The notes below the pieces were generated by a model that worked only from the letters and a program-made list of their open reading frames with translations, was not told where the DNA came from and did not search any database. DNA of 64,000 nucleotides, from NCBI RefSeq assembly GCF_014066305.1, contig NW_023501036.1, positions 1,189,501 through 1,253,500 of the forward strand, in the 5' to 3' direction. The stretch comes from Letharia columbiana. Lineage: Eukaryota; Ascomycota; Lecanoromycetes; Lecanorales; Parmeliaceae. A program made the translations under genes and the position numbers. This document shows, piece by piece, positions 28,550 through 42,300 of the stretch (its first letter is position 1; every line of letters begins with the position of its first letter).

Positions 28550-30890
28550 CTACGTGAAATCCGGAGTCAGCACTGCTTCTCCAAGATAAAGAGAGTGCGT
28601 TATGAGATAGACTTTGGTGAGCAGATAGAGCCGTATCCGCACGGAACATGTCCTATTCCTTAGATCTTGGCACAAGCGAAAGAACCACTGGAAGGATGCG
28701 TACCAAGCCCTGCCGTGCACTTGACTCAACTCCTCCATGCTCGGAACTTTTTCATTCGTAAAATAGCCCGCATAAATCTTGGCATCGATTTCTACTCTGC
28801 TGTCTTCTGGAATAAGCCTTTCAGGAATGGGGACACGCTCATGTATGGGTATGCCCTGGTCGACAATAGCATCATATTTCATGCTGAAAGGGCCTGCAAT
28901 TAGCCATGCTCTTGCGCTCGACCACCTTCGAGCGGCGGGTAACATCCTGTGAAGGAGAACCCACTTTGACATGCTTAGCATACGATCAATCTTGGTGATG
29001 CCGAGCCAGTGCAGTATCTGTAGGTCACTTGTCAACGGAGGCCACAGAAAACACAGTTTTCCAGACATACATCGGGCATCAGTGTTTGAAATCGCATGTC
29101 CTGCACCAGTCAGTGGAGTCGAACAGAAGGTTTTTTTATTAGTTGCCAACCTTGACACCAGCAATGTTCTCCGTTCTTTGGAAATACTCACTGGCACCTT
29201 GAGAACAGTCAGCTTGCCACAGGATCAACAAGGAGAGAGAGGTGGAATGCACGATCTGTTCCCCGTTTGCCTTGAATCATGCGATGTCAGTAGCAGACTC
29301 GTGAACCGCGCAAGATCTTTGAGCTTCAGGGGACATACGAGCATTGTATACGAGGTATTTCGTAACTTCTCCTAGTGCTCTTCCCTCTTTGCGAAAATAA
29401 ATGACCAAGCCAGTACCGCCTTTCTGTGCTTCTTTGACTGCTTCCTCGACGCCAAAGATCAGATAAGGCCGGCTATGAAGAGGTCGGAGTCAGCATCTTT
29501 TCGGGACAAATATTCGAGTAGCGAGACAGCTTGGAGGGAGTAGAGGGGCCCTTCTACTCCCGAGACAGGTCTTGCAACTCGGACTGTGGTATGAAGCTGG
29601 AAAAATTTGCTCCGAAATGTACATACCAGGTGCAAATATCAGACCCGAAGACATCACTTCCGTTACACTCGTCATGGACGCGTAGAGCAAGTCTGACGTT
29701 TGGATCTGAGAGTTTTGCAGGATCACCAAAGCAGTAGACCGTTAGGCCTCCGATAGGAGGGAGAAAAAGCTTGATGTCCCCACGTGTTATTAGCTCTGGG
29801 AAGGACCCCCCTGTGTTCTCGAATAAAGATCTACGCAAAGCCCCTTCGTCTGGTGTGGAGTCAGTTCGGCGAGTGCTTTAGAAGAGAACCGATATCGAAA
29901 TCAAGTCTTCGCTGTTCGAATGGATGTCATACCTATTCCAAAACGCTCGGCGACACCAGGGAGAAACCAGACCGGCTCAACCGCGAACTTTGTCACGGCT
30001 AATTCTCCGAAATCGTTGAGACATATCTTCTTATCCGGGACAAGGTGACCATCACGGACACTTTGTTCGATTTCAGGGATTTTCATATGTGCCTTGGTAA
30101 TAGCGATACTTGGTCTGATATGGATATTCTCATCGCGCATTATTTCGGAAAACAGCCAAGGGCTCAAGTGGCCCCACGGGTCCATGGACACAATCTTCTT
30201 CCATTGGGGAAAAGGGCCAATGTTTAAAGCTGGGCCTGCGTTGGTGAAGTCTGGCTTATGATCCACATCGAGATGTTTGCTTGCTACGGCCAATGCATGA
30301 TAGATGGAGTATGAGCCGCCATGAGCACCAATTGCTATTCAGGCAAAAGTCAGAGATATCATGGGAGATAGGCTTTAGCCTCGCTTACCATTTCGACGCC
30401 TAACAGTACTCTGACTACGTGACACTACGACGGGACCTCGTTCCAGCGCGTCAACATGTCCCCATTCCATATTTAGCGGGTCTATGCCTGACTGTCCTGG
30501 ATAAGTTGTTAGAATGATCCTTGAGGTGGCAGTAGAACTATGTTTCCGCCCATAGAGAGGTTCTCCATCATTACGAGCTTCGCTAATTCCTGCAGAGCTG
30601 AATTCCAGCGAAGAAGCTGGAAAATCTGGGCTAGATTCGGTGTCACCAGCGACCTGCTGATCTCCTGTCGATGAAAGCTGAATAGGTGCAATGCGGGTTT
30701 GTGATAGATGGGCTCTTCCTGCAACGTCGTGCACTTGCTTGGCTCCAGAAAGGACGTTGACCTGTGCTTGGATAGTCTCTACACTAGCAGAAAGTTGTTG
30801 ACAGTCTTGCTGTATGGATTGAACAGTGGAAAGAATTTGCTTCAGCAATTCATGCTGATCTGAAGGTGATGCGGCGTCTCCGGGAGCCAT
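28550..30890 (-). CDS. Urc1-type GTP cyclohydrolase II homologue (uracil catabolism)
   Basis: Nine exons by splice phase: 30890-30389, 30334-29933, 29849-29627, 29472-29339, 29270-29253, 29197-29151, 29100-29071, 29017-28965 and 28883-28550, about 580 residues. A Ser/Gln-rich N-terminal region of about 120 residues precedes SRIILTTYPGQSGIDPL, GAHGGSYSIYHALAVASKHL, FAVEPVWFLPGVAERFGI, HDECNGSDVFGSDICTCRP (zinc-type cysteines) and YFRKEGRALGEVTKYLVYNA. These match the RibA/Urc1 family; fungal Urc1 acts in the uracil catabolic (URC) pathway rather than in riboflavin synthesis. Exon 5 is 18 bp and exon 7 is 30 bp. The C-terminus is uncertain: 28,703-28,653 looks like an intron of 51 bp but is in frame and open. 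Its start is 299 bp from the divergent elf1. A true riboflavin Rib1 is the alternative, less likely given the long N-terminal half. Confidence 0.85.
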
Positions 30891-31189
30891 AGCTGGGGCG
30901 GATCAGCGTGATCAGTCGATAGGCAAGCCTCTTTATCAATCAAAGTCCCTGCATTTCAGAATTGAGACGAGTCACGATGTGTGTCAGCACTTTCTTTCTC
31001 CAAATTCTGGACGTTTTTGTCGCTAAAACATCCGGTACGACAAAATACAAATCACAGGTAACCCCGCGCTTATATTAGGTTTGCCGCTATCTTAGGCCTG
31101 CATATCAAGGGTGAGGCTCCTTCAAGTGTACTTTACACAAAGGTGCCTTGAAAGCGTCCGCATAATACATCATCTCCACCGAATTCACC
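30891..31189. promoter_or_regulatory. Shared divergent promoter region urc1 / elf1
   Basis: 299 bp separate the two start codons, so the upstream regions must overlap. I do not recognise a specific factor site. Confidence 0.55.
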
Positions 31190-31797
31190 ATGGTAGGCTT
31201 GCGGCTCCTGAAATGTGCTATACCGTATCGTCAAATCTGATCTATCTTAGGGTAAACGCAAGAAGTCCTCTCGGAAGCCGCAAGGACCGAAAAAGGTGGG
31301 TGTTACAAGCCTGTCGCCCTTGTGCGTTGTCTTGTGAATCCGGCTCATACTTTGGGTGCAGAAAGAGCCTCTTCCGACGAATTTCCCATGCCTTTTCTGC
31401 AACCACGAGAAATCTGTCTCCGTCAAGCTAGAGAAGAAAGCCGGCATCGGCGAACTCTCTTGCAAAGTCTGCGGTCAGCAGTTCCAAACTGGAATAAATT
31501 GTGAGTTCTAGGTTGAGCATAGTATTGCCTTGAATCTTCCACTCCAGTAAACGGCGGCTGACTATGAGTACTACAGACCTCTCTGCGGGGGTTGACGTGT
31601 ATTCTGACTGGATAGATGCTTGCGATACGGTAGCCAAAGAAGCAGCCGATGCCCCAGCCGTTGATGACGGTTTCAATTCCTATCAAGACTTAGCAGCAGG
31701 CAACGAGCGAAGAAATTCAGAAATGAACGTCGACAGGCATTTGGTCGCAGCAGTTGGAGGTAGTGAATATGGTGGAGATTTTATTGATGATGACTAG
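31190..31797 (+). CDS. Transcription elongation factor Elf1 (ELOF1)
   Basis: Four exons: 31190-31192, 31251-31295, 31362-31500 and 31577-31797, 135 residues. The first coding exon is the ATG alone. The basic tail [17 protein letters not shown] is followed by a four-cysteine zinc ribbon (Cys26, Cys29, Cys50, Cys53), then [20 protein letters not shown], all diagnostic of Elf1. Elf1 binds RNA polymerase II during elongation through chromatin and in transcription-coupled repair. The acidic C-terminal extension ends FIDDD; it is longer than in animals, as is common in fungi. The gene is divergent from urc1 and convergent with fur1, 390 bp away. Confidence 0.93.
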
Positions 31798-32187
31798 GAG
31801 TACTGTTCATTGCAAGCAATATGTATGCCGGGTCCATGGACGACGGGCGTAAGGTTCCGTTGAAACGCGAGGCACGCTGTCTCTTCGGAGGAACTTAGGA
31901 GATAGCTTGACATGATGGAAAATTCTACGACAGATGCTGTGCTGTCCAGCGAGGCATCGACTTCAAAGTTGGCAATCTATATTGCTTCATGGAGCTTTGA
32001 GGAACTCCTACGAGCAATGGTACGGAGCAGTGATTTCAGATCGTGGATGCATTGTCCCCAAGGCCTAGGAACCCAGATTTCTGCCCGGACATTCCAACGC
32101 TCTGCTTCAGTGCAAGCCCAATGAATGTCAGAAGTGGCATACCGTTTAGCTGCTGTCGTTTCCTGCCTGTAATAAACAATAGCCGGG
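31798..32187. other. Convergent 3' intergenic region
   Basis: Between the elf1 and fur1 stop codons. Short frames on both strands have no support; probably 3'UTRs. Confidence 0.55.
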
Positions 32188-33594
<1,407 letters not shown>

Positions 33595-34160
33595 CATCTG
33601 CAAATCTGAAAAGTTCCTGCAAAATTTGAAATTGCTGATCGCGCGTTTATCGCGGAAATTACAAAATCCGCCAAATTAGTAAATCTAATTAGAATCTACC
33701 TAAATTCCGCCGGTTCAGTAACTATCTTAATCTTTTCCGTTAGTTCTATTAGTTTAATAGCAATATATATAAAAAAAGAAAAGTTCTAATAATCGACGTT
33801 GCGACGATAAGATTCTACGATAACAAGTATTAACGCCAACTTAAATTTAACTATAGAAATTAAATAATTTAATAAAATTAATCGCGTAGATAATACTCTA
33901 ATATAGCGTATAATAATGCGTATATTAATAATAATATATATTAATATCATATATATATAGAATAGTACTTAGAGTATATTAGAGTATATTACGTAAAATT
34001 TTTAAAGTTACTAAAAATTTTTAAAGTTACTAAACTAATAGAACTAGCGAAAAGAATTAAATATAAATAAAGTCTACTTAATAGACTAAATCGTTTTAGT
34101 TACTTATAGTACGAACCCGGCGAAAATCGTATGAAAATTCACTTTTCAGATTTGCAGATG
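33595..34160 (+). mobile_element. MITE family 2, best-preserved copy
   Basis: It starts CATCTGCAAATCTGAAAAGT and ends with the exact reverse complement of that 20-bp word at 34,141-34,160. It is 566 bp long and non-coding, collinear with 16,951-17,502. No clear target duplication is visible, so the superfamily is open (hAT and Mutator are possible). Confidence 0.82.
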
Positions 34161-34465
34161 AACGCTTTAAGCCGATTCTTATATATACTCGCTATTATCG
34201 AGTATCTTTTAATAAAATCTTATTCGAGTTAATTCTTTCGCTAGGTCTATCGATATTATAATAAATTTATACGCTAAAAGACTAATCTTATTTACGTTAT
34301 AACTATACGTATATTTAAATATCTCTATTATAGTCTATATTAACTTTTATCGAGAATTTAACTCTACTTTTTTATCTTCGAATTTAATAGTATACTTATT
34401 ATACGATCTTAATTCTTATAACTAAGATAGTAACGATACTTAATTTTATAAGAAAACGCGAAATA
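34161..34465. other. AT-rich sequence between MITE and retrotransposon
   Basis: RIP-like, no gene. It ends in the target-site copy AAATA at 34,461-34,465. Confidence 0.6.
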
Positions 34466-34740
34466 TATTAGATCTAATACGTTATAGGCCTTAGCGCTAC
34501 TTACGTTAAGACGTCGATATCGCGTATTCTACGTTAGAGTCTCTTTTAGAATCTAATTTTAATAATATATTCTATATACTTAAGGGCTTAACGAATATAG
34601 GTCTACTTTATATACCTCGAAGTTTTAATATTTCTTAGAGATTAGTTCTACTATTAAATATACTATTAAATCTTATAACGATATTATATTTTTTATAGTC
34701 TATATTCACTAGCTAATTACTAGTAGACTACGCCTTTATA
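34466..34740 (+). repeat. 5' LTR
   Basis: 275 bp, from TATTAGATCTAATACG (probably TG.. before RIP) to CGCCTTTATA (probably ..CA before RIP). It matches 43,684-43,958 with mainly transition differences. Confidence 0.85.
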
Positions 34741-37700
34741 ATTTTAATCTCTCTATCTTTTAAAGAAAAAGGCCTATTATTATTACGATATTAAGTTTAT
34801 CTCTAGATTATATAATAGAAAATAAAGATAATATTAAGAGTCGTTATAGCGTCGATAATAAGTTTAAGAATTTCTTATTAGTAAAAGATCTTACTATAGA
34901 AGAACGTCTTATAATCGCTAAGATCGAAAATCGTCGCTTAAAATAAAAATAAGAATTAACTACGTTAAAGGCTTATAATCGCGAGCTTTATAACGCTAGC
35001 TTATCGTTTATAACTAGCGAAGATCTATTTATATTAATTACTATCGCCTCTCTAGCGAATATATTAATTAAGATAAAAATACTTTATTTTAAAAGAATAT
35101 ATCTTTATAAGAGTATTAGTAAGAGAGAGTATCTACGCTAATTTCGCGAAGTTAAAATTAAGTTTCTTATAAGTTCTAAATATTTCACTATTAACTAATT
35201 AAGAATTATCTATTATATATAATTTTTAAAAGATAATCTTAATACTTAATAGTATAGATACTATTAAATCTATAATCTAGAAAATATAACTTTCGAATTT
35301 TTTAAGTAGTTTCTACTTGATTTAGTAGCGAATTTAATAAATCGCTATCTTCTCATCTACAAAAAGTAGAAGAAGACTAAATAACGCTTCGATTAGAAGA
35401 TATCTATTTTTAAAATCTATTTAAAGAAGCTAGAGGCCTATATAATCCTATTTTCTAAGAAGTATTAAATTAATTTTTTCTTAGCTAAGCTTAGATTAGA
35501 GTTTAAGAATAAGATTCTAAGTACTAGTAATATATCGAAATAACGAAAAAAAATTCTTACTTAGATTATTATATAGAAAAAGATTTTAAAACGTATACGC
35601 TTTAGCGGCGATTTTTATTTAAAGTCTTCGAGGGGATTCGCTAAGGATAAGTCTCTAAAAGATCGAATTTCGAAGTTTAAATTAATTTTAAATGACGGCG
35701 TTTATATAGCGCGTATTTAAGACGATAGCGTAAAGTATAAAGTTAAATCCTTTAATTCTAACTATAAGAAGAATAGTTATTTTTATTATAATAAATAGAG
35801 TTATTAGATATCTAAGTATTTAGATCTCGATAAATTATCTATAATCTATATCGATATAATATTAATAAAAAAAGATTTAATCTTATAATCGCCTTAGAAG
35901 CGAGATAAAAACGACGATTAATAGAGATAATTTCTTCTATTCTTATAAAGAAGTAAATAAAGCTTTAGAGTAAATAGAGGTAACTCGTTACTCTACTCGA
36001 CACTAAGGCGTATATTAATTTAATTTCATAAAAGTTCGTAATTTAATAAAATTTAAAATTTTATAACGTTATCTTATTATAATTAAAAGCGCTAAATAAT
36101 TAAAGTATATATTGCTATAGCGCGTATTAGCTAAATTATTAGTTAATAAATAGCTAAAATTAAAATAAAAAATATAATATATTCTTCTATATTATTAACT
36201 AAAAAGACTTTAATATTATATTAGATATATTTAGACTAAGTTAATTATAAGTATTATTAAACTTAGCGATAAAGTAATAATAATTTAAAATTAACGCTAG
36301 TAAACTATAAATTAAAGAATTAATTAAATTTACTCGAACTATTAAAGAGAAGCTAAATATATTTATAATTATATATATTATAATAACGCGAAGCGAATTA
36401 GAAAATAAGTATAATCTAAAACTTTCTTAGAAGTTATTAGAGTTTAATAACTTTTTTTTAATAAAAAAGTAGAGATCTTATTTACGCTTAAGTAGAGAGA
36501 TTATATTATTAAAATCGAGAGCGATAAAGAGTCGCTATATAGTTTCTTATATAATCTATCTTAAACGAAGTTAGCGAAGCTACAACGCTATCTAAAGAGC
36601 TCTCTTTAAAAAAATTAAATCTATTATTTAACTTTCTTAGTCGAAATACTAATTCTTTTCATTTCTAAAAAAAATAAGAGACTTTATCTTTATATTAATT
36701 ATCGAAGTCTAAACGCGATAACTATTAAAAATCGATACTTATTATCTCTAATTATCGAGACTCTAAACCGCTTATATAGATCTAAAATCTTTATAAAGCT
36801 AGATCTTAAGAATATCTATTATTAAATCTAAATTAAAGAAGATAATAAGTAGAAAATAGCGTTTCGCAGTTGCTACGACCACTTCGAATATTTAATTATA
36901 TCTTTTAAACTTATTAATATATTAATAACTTTTTAAGTATATATTAATAGAGCTCTTATAAATCTAGTAAATATAACGTATATAATATATTTAAATAATA
37001 TTCTAATTTATAGTATTAATTTAGCGAAGTATTAATATTATATTAAGTAAGTGCTTAAGTATTTACGCTAGTTTTAACTATACGCTAATCTAAAGAAGTA
37101 TTAATTCTATATTAAATAGATTAAGTTTCTAGAGTTTATTATATTTATCGAAGATATCGTAATAAACTAGAAATATATCGCTATTATTAAAAAGTAGCTA
37201 AAATTAAAAAGTTATTAAAATATATAAGTCTTTTTAAACTTTATTAATTTCTATCGATAATTTATCTATAACTATTTTAGTATAATAGCGTTACTTATTA
37301 ATTTACTTAAAGAAAATAAAAATAGTAAAAAATCTAAATTGCTAGAGTAAATAGATAACGCTAAGCTAGCGTTTTAATAGCTCTAAAGTATTTTTATAAT
37401 CGCGTTATTTCTATACTACTATAATTTAAATTTAAAATTATATCTTAAGATTAATACTTCTAACTTCGATATAAAGACTATCAGTATATATAAAAGAATA
37501 AGGTAGGGCTGAGCTTGGAAACCTTGAATTTGTATGTGCAGCCAATCATAAATTCGGGTCCTTACGCTTTTTGGTTAGACCGGCTGAGTCAGCCCGGTAG
37601 CCCTCCCGAGCTCCCTCATCAAAAATTTATGTGTAGAAGTTTTACACTCTGAAATAACCAGCTCCCTACGGATGCTATTTCTTCATAATTTCGTAAATTA

Positions 37701-37889
37701 TAGAGCTCATGTGCGCTTTCTAACGCTGTAAAAATTATGAAGTTTGGCCTACTATTGGTGGATTAAATGGACATTCAAATATGGTAGTCATGGTAGTCAC
37801 ACCAGACGCGTCCGGGATCGGATAATAATCCTTCCACCTGTTTTTAACCATTCTTCTTCCACTATTCTACCACTACCAATTCCACCAAT

Positions 37890-38069
37890 ATGAACACAAT
37901 CGTCTTCGGTACCCCTCGCCCAAAGGTTCTCAACGTCTCAGGCACGTACACCCCTTTTGCCCGCCTCTTAGAGCCCCTACTGACGCCCCCAGGTCACCCC
38001 TCGGCGAATCCGCTACTGCTGGCAATCGAGGCCGCAAGCGAGCCAACAGCTACCTACTACTGCTCATAA
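37890..38069 (+). pseudogene. Conserved short frame of the Helitron-like family, frameshifted
   Basis: Fifty-nine codons starting MNTIVFGTPRP. The equivalent frame in copy A (about 19,310) runs on through a block of the type EAVSELNSYLLLLINAL. In copy B one base is missing after GCGAGC (about 38,042), which shifts the frame and ends it at 38,067-38,069. I do not recognise the protein. Confidence 0.4.
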
Positions 38070-38196
38070 ACGCGTTAGAAGGCCCTTCAAAAGAGCCCGA
38101 ACGGATACGTCCTCCCCTACATACTCCTCCCAAGCCAGCGTAGATGGGTTAAACTAACATTCAAATATTGTAGTCACACCAAACGCGTCCGGACGT

Positions 38197-39330
38197 CATA
38201 TGCTCTCCACGATTCCACATCAAATCATCACTCAGCAAGCGGAGAACACCACTGTAACTTGGCCTGTCATCCCCACTACATTGAGGAGTAAGAGGAGGAA
38301 CTACAACAGGCAAATGCGGAGAACACTGCGGAGAAACCAAGCGGCAACAAGGCCACCATCGTCAAGAACACGGCTCAGCTCTCCAAGATCCCACGTCATA
38401 TGCTCTCCACGGTTCCACATCAAATCATCACTCAGCAAGCGGAGAACACCACTGCAACTTGGCCGTTCCACATCAAATCATCACTCAGCAAGCGGAGAAC
38501 ACCACTGCAACTTGGCCTATTATCCCCACTACATTGAGAAGCAAGAGGAGGAACTACAACAGGCAAATGCGGAGAACACTGCGGAGAAACCAAGCGGCAA
38601 CAAGGCCACCATCGTCAAGAACACGGCTCAGCTCTCCAAGATCCCACGTCATGTACTCTCCACGGTTCCACATCAAATCATCACTCAGTAAGCGGAGAAT
38701 ACCACTGCAACTTGCCTATCATCCCCACTGCATTGAGGAGTAAGAGGAGGAACTACAACAGGCAAATGCGGAGAACACTGCGGAGAACACTATGGAGAAC
38801 ACTGCGGAGAAACCAAGCGGAAACAAGGCCCCCAGCACCAAGAACACGGCTCAGCTCTCCAAAATCCCACATCATATGCTCTCCACGGTTCTACATCAAA
38901 TCATCACTCAGTAAGCGGAGAATACCACTGCAACTTGGCCTATCATCCCCACTGCATTGAGGAGTAAGAGGAGGAACTACAACAGGCAAATGCGGAGAAC
39001 ACTGCGGAGAACACTATGGAGAACACTGCGGAGAAACCAAGCGGAAACAAGGCCCCCAGCACCAAGAACACGGCTCAGCTCTCCAAAATCCCACATCATA
39101 TGCTCTCCACGGTTCTACATCAAATCATCACTCAGTAAGCGGAGAATACCACTGCAACTTGGCCTATCATCCCCACTGCATTGAGGAGTAAGAGGAGGAA
39201 CTACAACAGGCAAATGCGGAGAACACTGCGGAGAAACTAAGCGGCAACAAGGCTACCATCGTCAAGAACACGGCTCAGCTCTCCAAGATCCCACTCATAT
39301 GCTCTCCACGGTTCCACATCAAATCATCAC
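38197..39330 (+). repeat. 200-bp tandem repeat array inside copy B
   Basis: The word CATATGCTCTCCACG or a close variant begins units at 38,197, 38,397, 38,650, 38,873, 39,097 and 39,296. The spacing is 200, 253, 223, 224 and 199 bp. Longer units carry an internal duplication: a repeat of the GGAGAACACTGC-type motif, or of the 50-bp TTCCACATCAAATCATC segment. Open frames of 75-163 codons within it change frame between units and are not genes. Confidence 0.88.
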
Positions 39331-42300
39331 TCGGAACGATGCATATTTGGACGAATTGAAACCGTCCGATATCTCTTACAGCTATTTCATTATTCGAAAG
39401 ATTTCACTGCGGCAGGAGATAATGTGGGATTCACACCACTAATTGGCACGTTGTCTCCATTTCTTTCCGGTATTTCGATACTTCTTGCCATAAGGACATG
39501 GCCTTTCTCTGTTTTTTGTGGGCAATTATTACGGATCAATCTGTTACGAGCGTACCTTGCACCCTCAGCCCTATGTGGCCTTGGCGGAGCATCCCTACCA
39601 TATCATGCCTCCTTCCCACCTACATAGTTCGATACCTTAGTTATCTTATTAAACATACCTACATTGATATTGCATCTGTACCGGTCCTGACAATCCTCCA
39701 CACTCGATACACCTTCCTAATTAGGCCTTAGGCGCCTCTTCGTATATATATGCCTGTATTGTAGGTCAAAACGCACAGCAAGCGATCAGAGTTCGATTTG
39801 ACTTAGAAAAATCCAACTCCATGAATTTAATTCATGGGCCTTTACTTATACTTTTATAATCGAATAAGAATAATTACTAGCGACTAATAATATTCTAATT
39901 TAGAAAAATAATTTCTATAAAGTAAAATTATAAGATCTATAATTAAGAGTTACTCGTTATTATAGCATCTATAAAATAATAATATTACTATCTAAAAGAT
40001 AATATATTTTATATTAAGATTCTAATAAATTATAATAATCTTAAAGACTTTATAAAATAGAAGAAATTAAATTTTAGATAAGCTCGTTAGACGCTAAAGT
40101 TAGCTATTTATAACTTTAAGATTTTTTATTAAATAGATAAATTAAACTCTATTAACTTACTATCGCGACGCTCTAATTATAAAAAAACTTCGCTATTAAA
40201 TATTAAATTACTATTAATATTATAAAATAAACTCGTATTTTAGACTAACGACGAATAGTTATAAAGAAATAAGAAGATTATAGCGACGATAGCGACTATA
40301 TTTCGTATTATTAATATTTAAATAATTATTTCTAGAAGAGAGTCTAAGATTATATAAGAGATTACTTATAACGTATTTTAAAGATTAATAAAAATATTAA
40401 TTTAAGATCTATAAGCCTATAATAATTAGATAAACTCTTTTTAAATTAATATTAATAAGCTCGCGATTAAGCGTCGCGTATATAATTAAATATAAATCTT
40501 AGATTTCGAGAGATTATTAAGATATAATAATCGCCTTTATATCTCTAGAAATAAAGTCTTAAGAAAAGAGCTTATTAGCAAATATTATAATAATTTATTA
40601 TTAAGATACTTTAACGCTATAAAGATATATAAGCTACTTACTCGTAAATACTATTAAAACAAAAATCTAAAATAAATTATTAACTATATTAAGATATATA
40701 ATATTTACTAATAAATTAAAGCTTCGCGATATCGCCTATATAGCGAATTAAGCTCGCTTCCTATCGTTACTAAGTTATAAAAGAAAATTTCTATAAACTT
40801 TATTATCGACTTATTAGTAAGTAAGTATAAGAGTATTATCTATAATACTATCTTAATTATAATAAATCGATTTATAAAAATAATAAAATATATTTCTATA
40901 TCTATTATAATCGATATTACTTAGCTAGCGAAAGTATTTTATTTTAAAATAATATATCGCTATAGTATACTAAACGATATTATTAATAATAGAGACTCTA
41001 TATTTATCAATAGCTTCTAATTCGTTATTTACTTTTATTTTAAAATTAAGCGATATCTAAATATCGTCTTTTATTTATAAATTAACGAGTAAATTAAGTA
41101 ATAAAATTAGATACTAGAATACTTTTTATATATATTCGCTAATAATAAGTAAAACGTTTAGATAAAATAACTGCTAATAATAGAGTTCGCTTATATAAAT
41201 AATTAATATTTCTTTATTAAAACGATATCGTTCTTTCTAATATATAAATATTATTCTAAAATTTATTAGAAGATCGAGAATAACTTTATTAAGGGGGAGA
41301 TACTCGCTATAAATAATAGAGTAAAGAAGTTATAAGTATTAAGAAATAAGATAATAGAGTGTCTTCGTAGCGCGATTATAGCTTAGTTTAAATATTATAA
41401 TAAAATATATTAGTCTTAAAGCTATAAGATAAATAATTTAATAATATTAATAACTAAGAATCTAAAGTAGAAATATCTAAGTAAGAAGTTATTTTATAAA
41501 TTTATAGAACTATTTTAAATTATAGATAAGATAAAGACGTAAGTATATTATCTACTTCTACTCTCGATATATAAAATTTATAATATCTTTTATATATCGT
41601 TATTTAAGTCTTATTATCTTCGCGATTATAATAATATAGCGAAAGCCTTTATATAAACTCTTAATCTTATTAATAATAATAAGCTTTAGAAGATCGAAGA
41701 AATTATTAATAAGATTAAGTATAAGAAAAATATTTAATATAAAGTTAAATAGACTAATTAGAGCGAAGAGTATAATTAATAATTATTAGATAACGAATTT
41801 ATTAATATTAGTAAGCTAATTTAAGTCTATAAGTAGATAAGTAATAAGCGAAAGTATTAAGTAATAAATAATAAGTCTCTTATTATTAAAGAGCTTAATT
41901 AATTATATAAATTAACGATAAGTAAGCGAAGACGATAAAATAAGATATAATTATCGACTAGATTAGATATATTTCTAGATAATACTTATATTATATATAT
42001 ACTTCTCTATACTTACTACTATTAAAATATAGATTAATAAAATAATTATATTATTTAGCTATCTATTAAACTCTACTATAATAAGAGTTTATTATATTAA
42101 AATATATATTATTAATATAAATATATTTTTATCTAGAGTAGTTATTAAAGAATTATCTAAGAATCTCACATTAGCGTTATTATTAAAAAAAGATCGCTAT
42201 TTAAGTATTCTCCGCTATCTTAATATTAGATCTCGAATTAAATTTATTAATTTAATTCTTTAACGAGAAGATAATTAAAGTATAATCTTTATATTAATAT

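Larger units (their letters stand above)
37481..39848 (+). mobile_element. Helitron-like element, copy B (well preserved, nested)
   Basis: It starts TCAGTATATATAAAAGAATA after host A (37,480) and ends GGGCCTTTACTTA before host T (39,849). Removing it restores the gypsy RNase H frame: GACTA joins TACTTTTATAATCG, with no duplicated bases if insertion was between A and T. The 19-base palindrome CCATGAATTTAATTCATGG (39,819-39,837) ends 11 bases before the 3' terminus. A 5' TC, a 3' subterminal hairpin and an A^T target are Helitron hallmarks; the terminal CTTA/CTTG departs from the usual CTRR. No Rep/helicase is present. A TA-duplicating element is a possible alternative. CA and TG are common here, unlike in the host element. 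Confidence 0.72.

Noticed and set aside
28971..29375. 134-codon plus-strand frame and other frames antisense to urc1
   Set aside because: Shadows of the urc1 exons; no independent support.
38200..39184. Four overlapping frames of 75-163 codons
   Set aside because: They are read through 200-bp tandem units and switch frame between units; repeat artefacts.
38197..39330. Possible CRISPR array
   Set aside because: Units are 200 bp with no short repeat/spacer pattern, and the genome is fungal.
37471..39860. Tc1/mariner origin (TA duplication) for copy B
   Set aside because: TA at both sides is compatible, but there are no long inverted termini, and the hairpin plus A^T rule at the other junctions fit a Helitron better. 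Not fully excluded.
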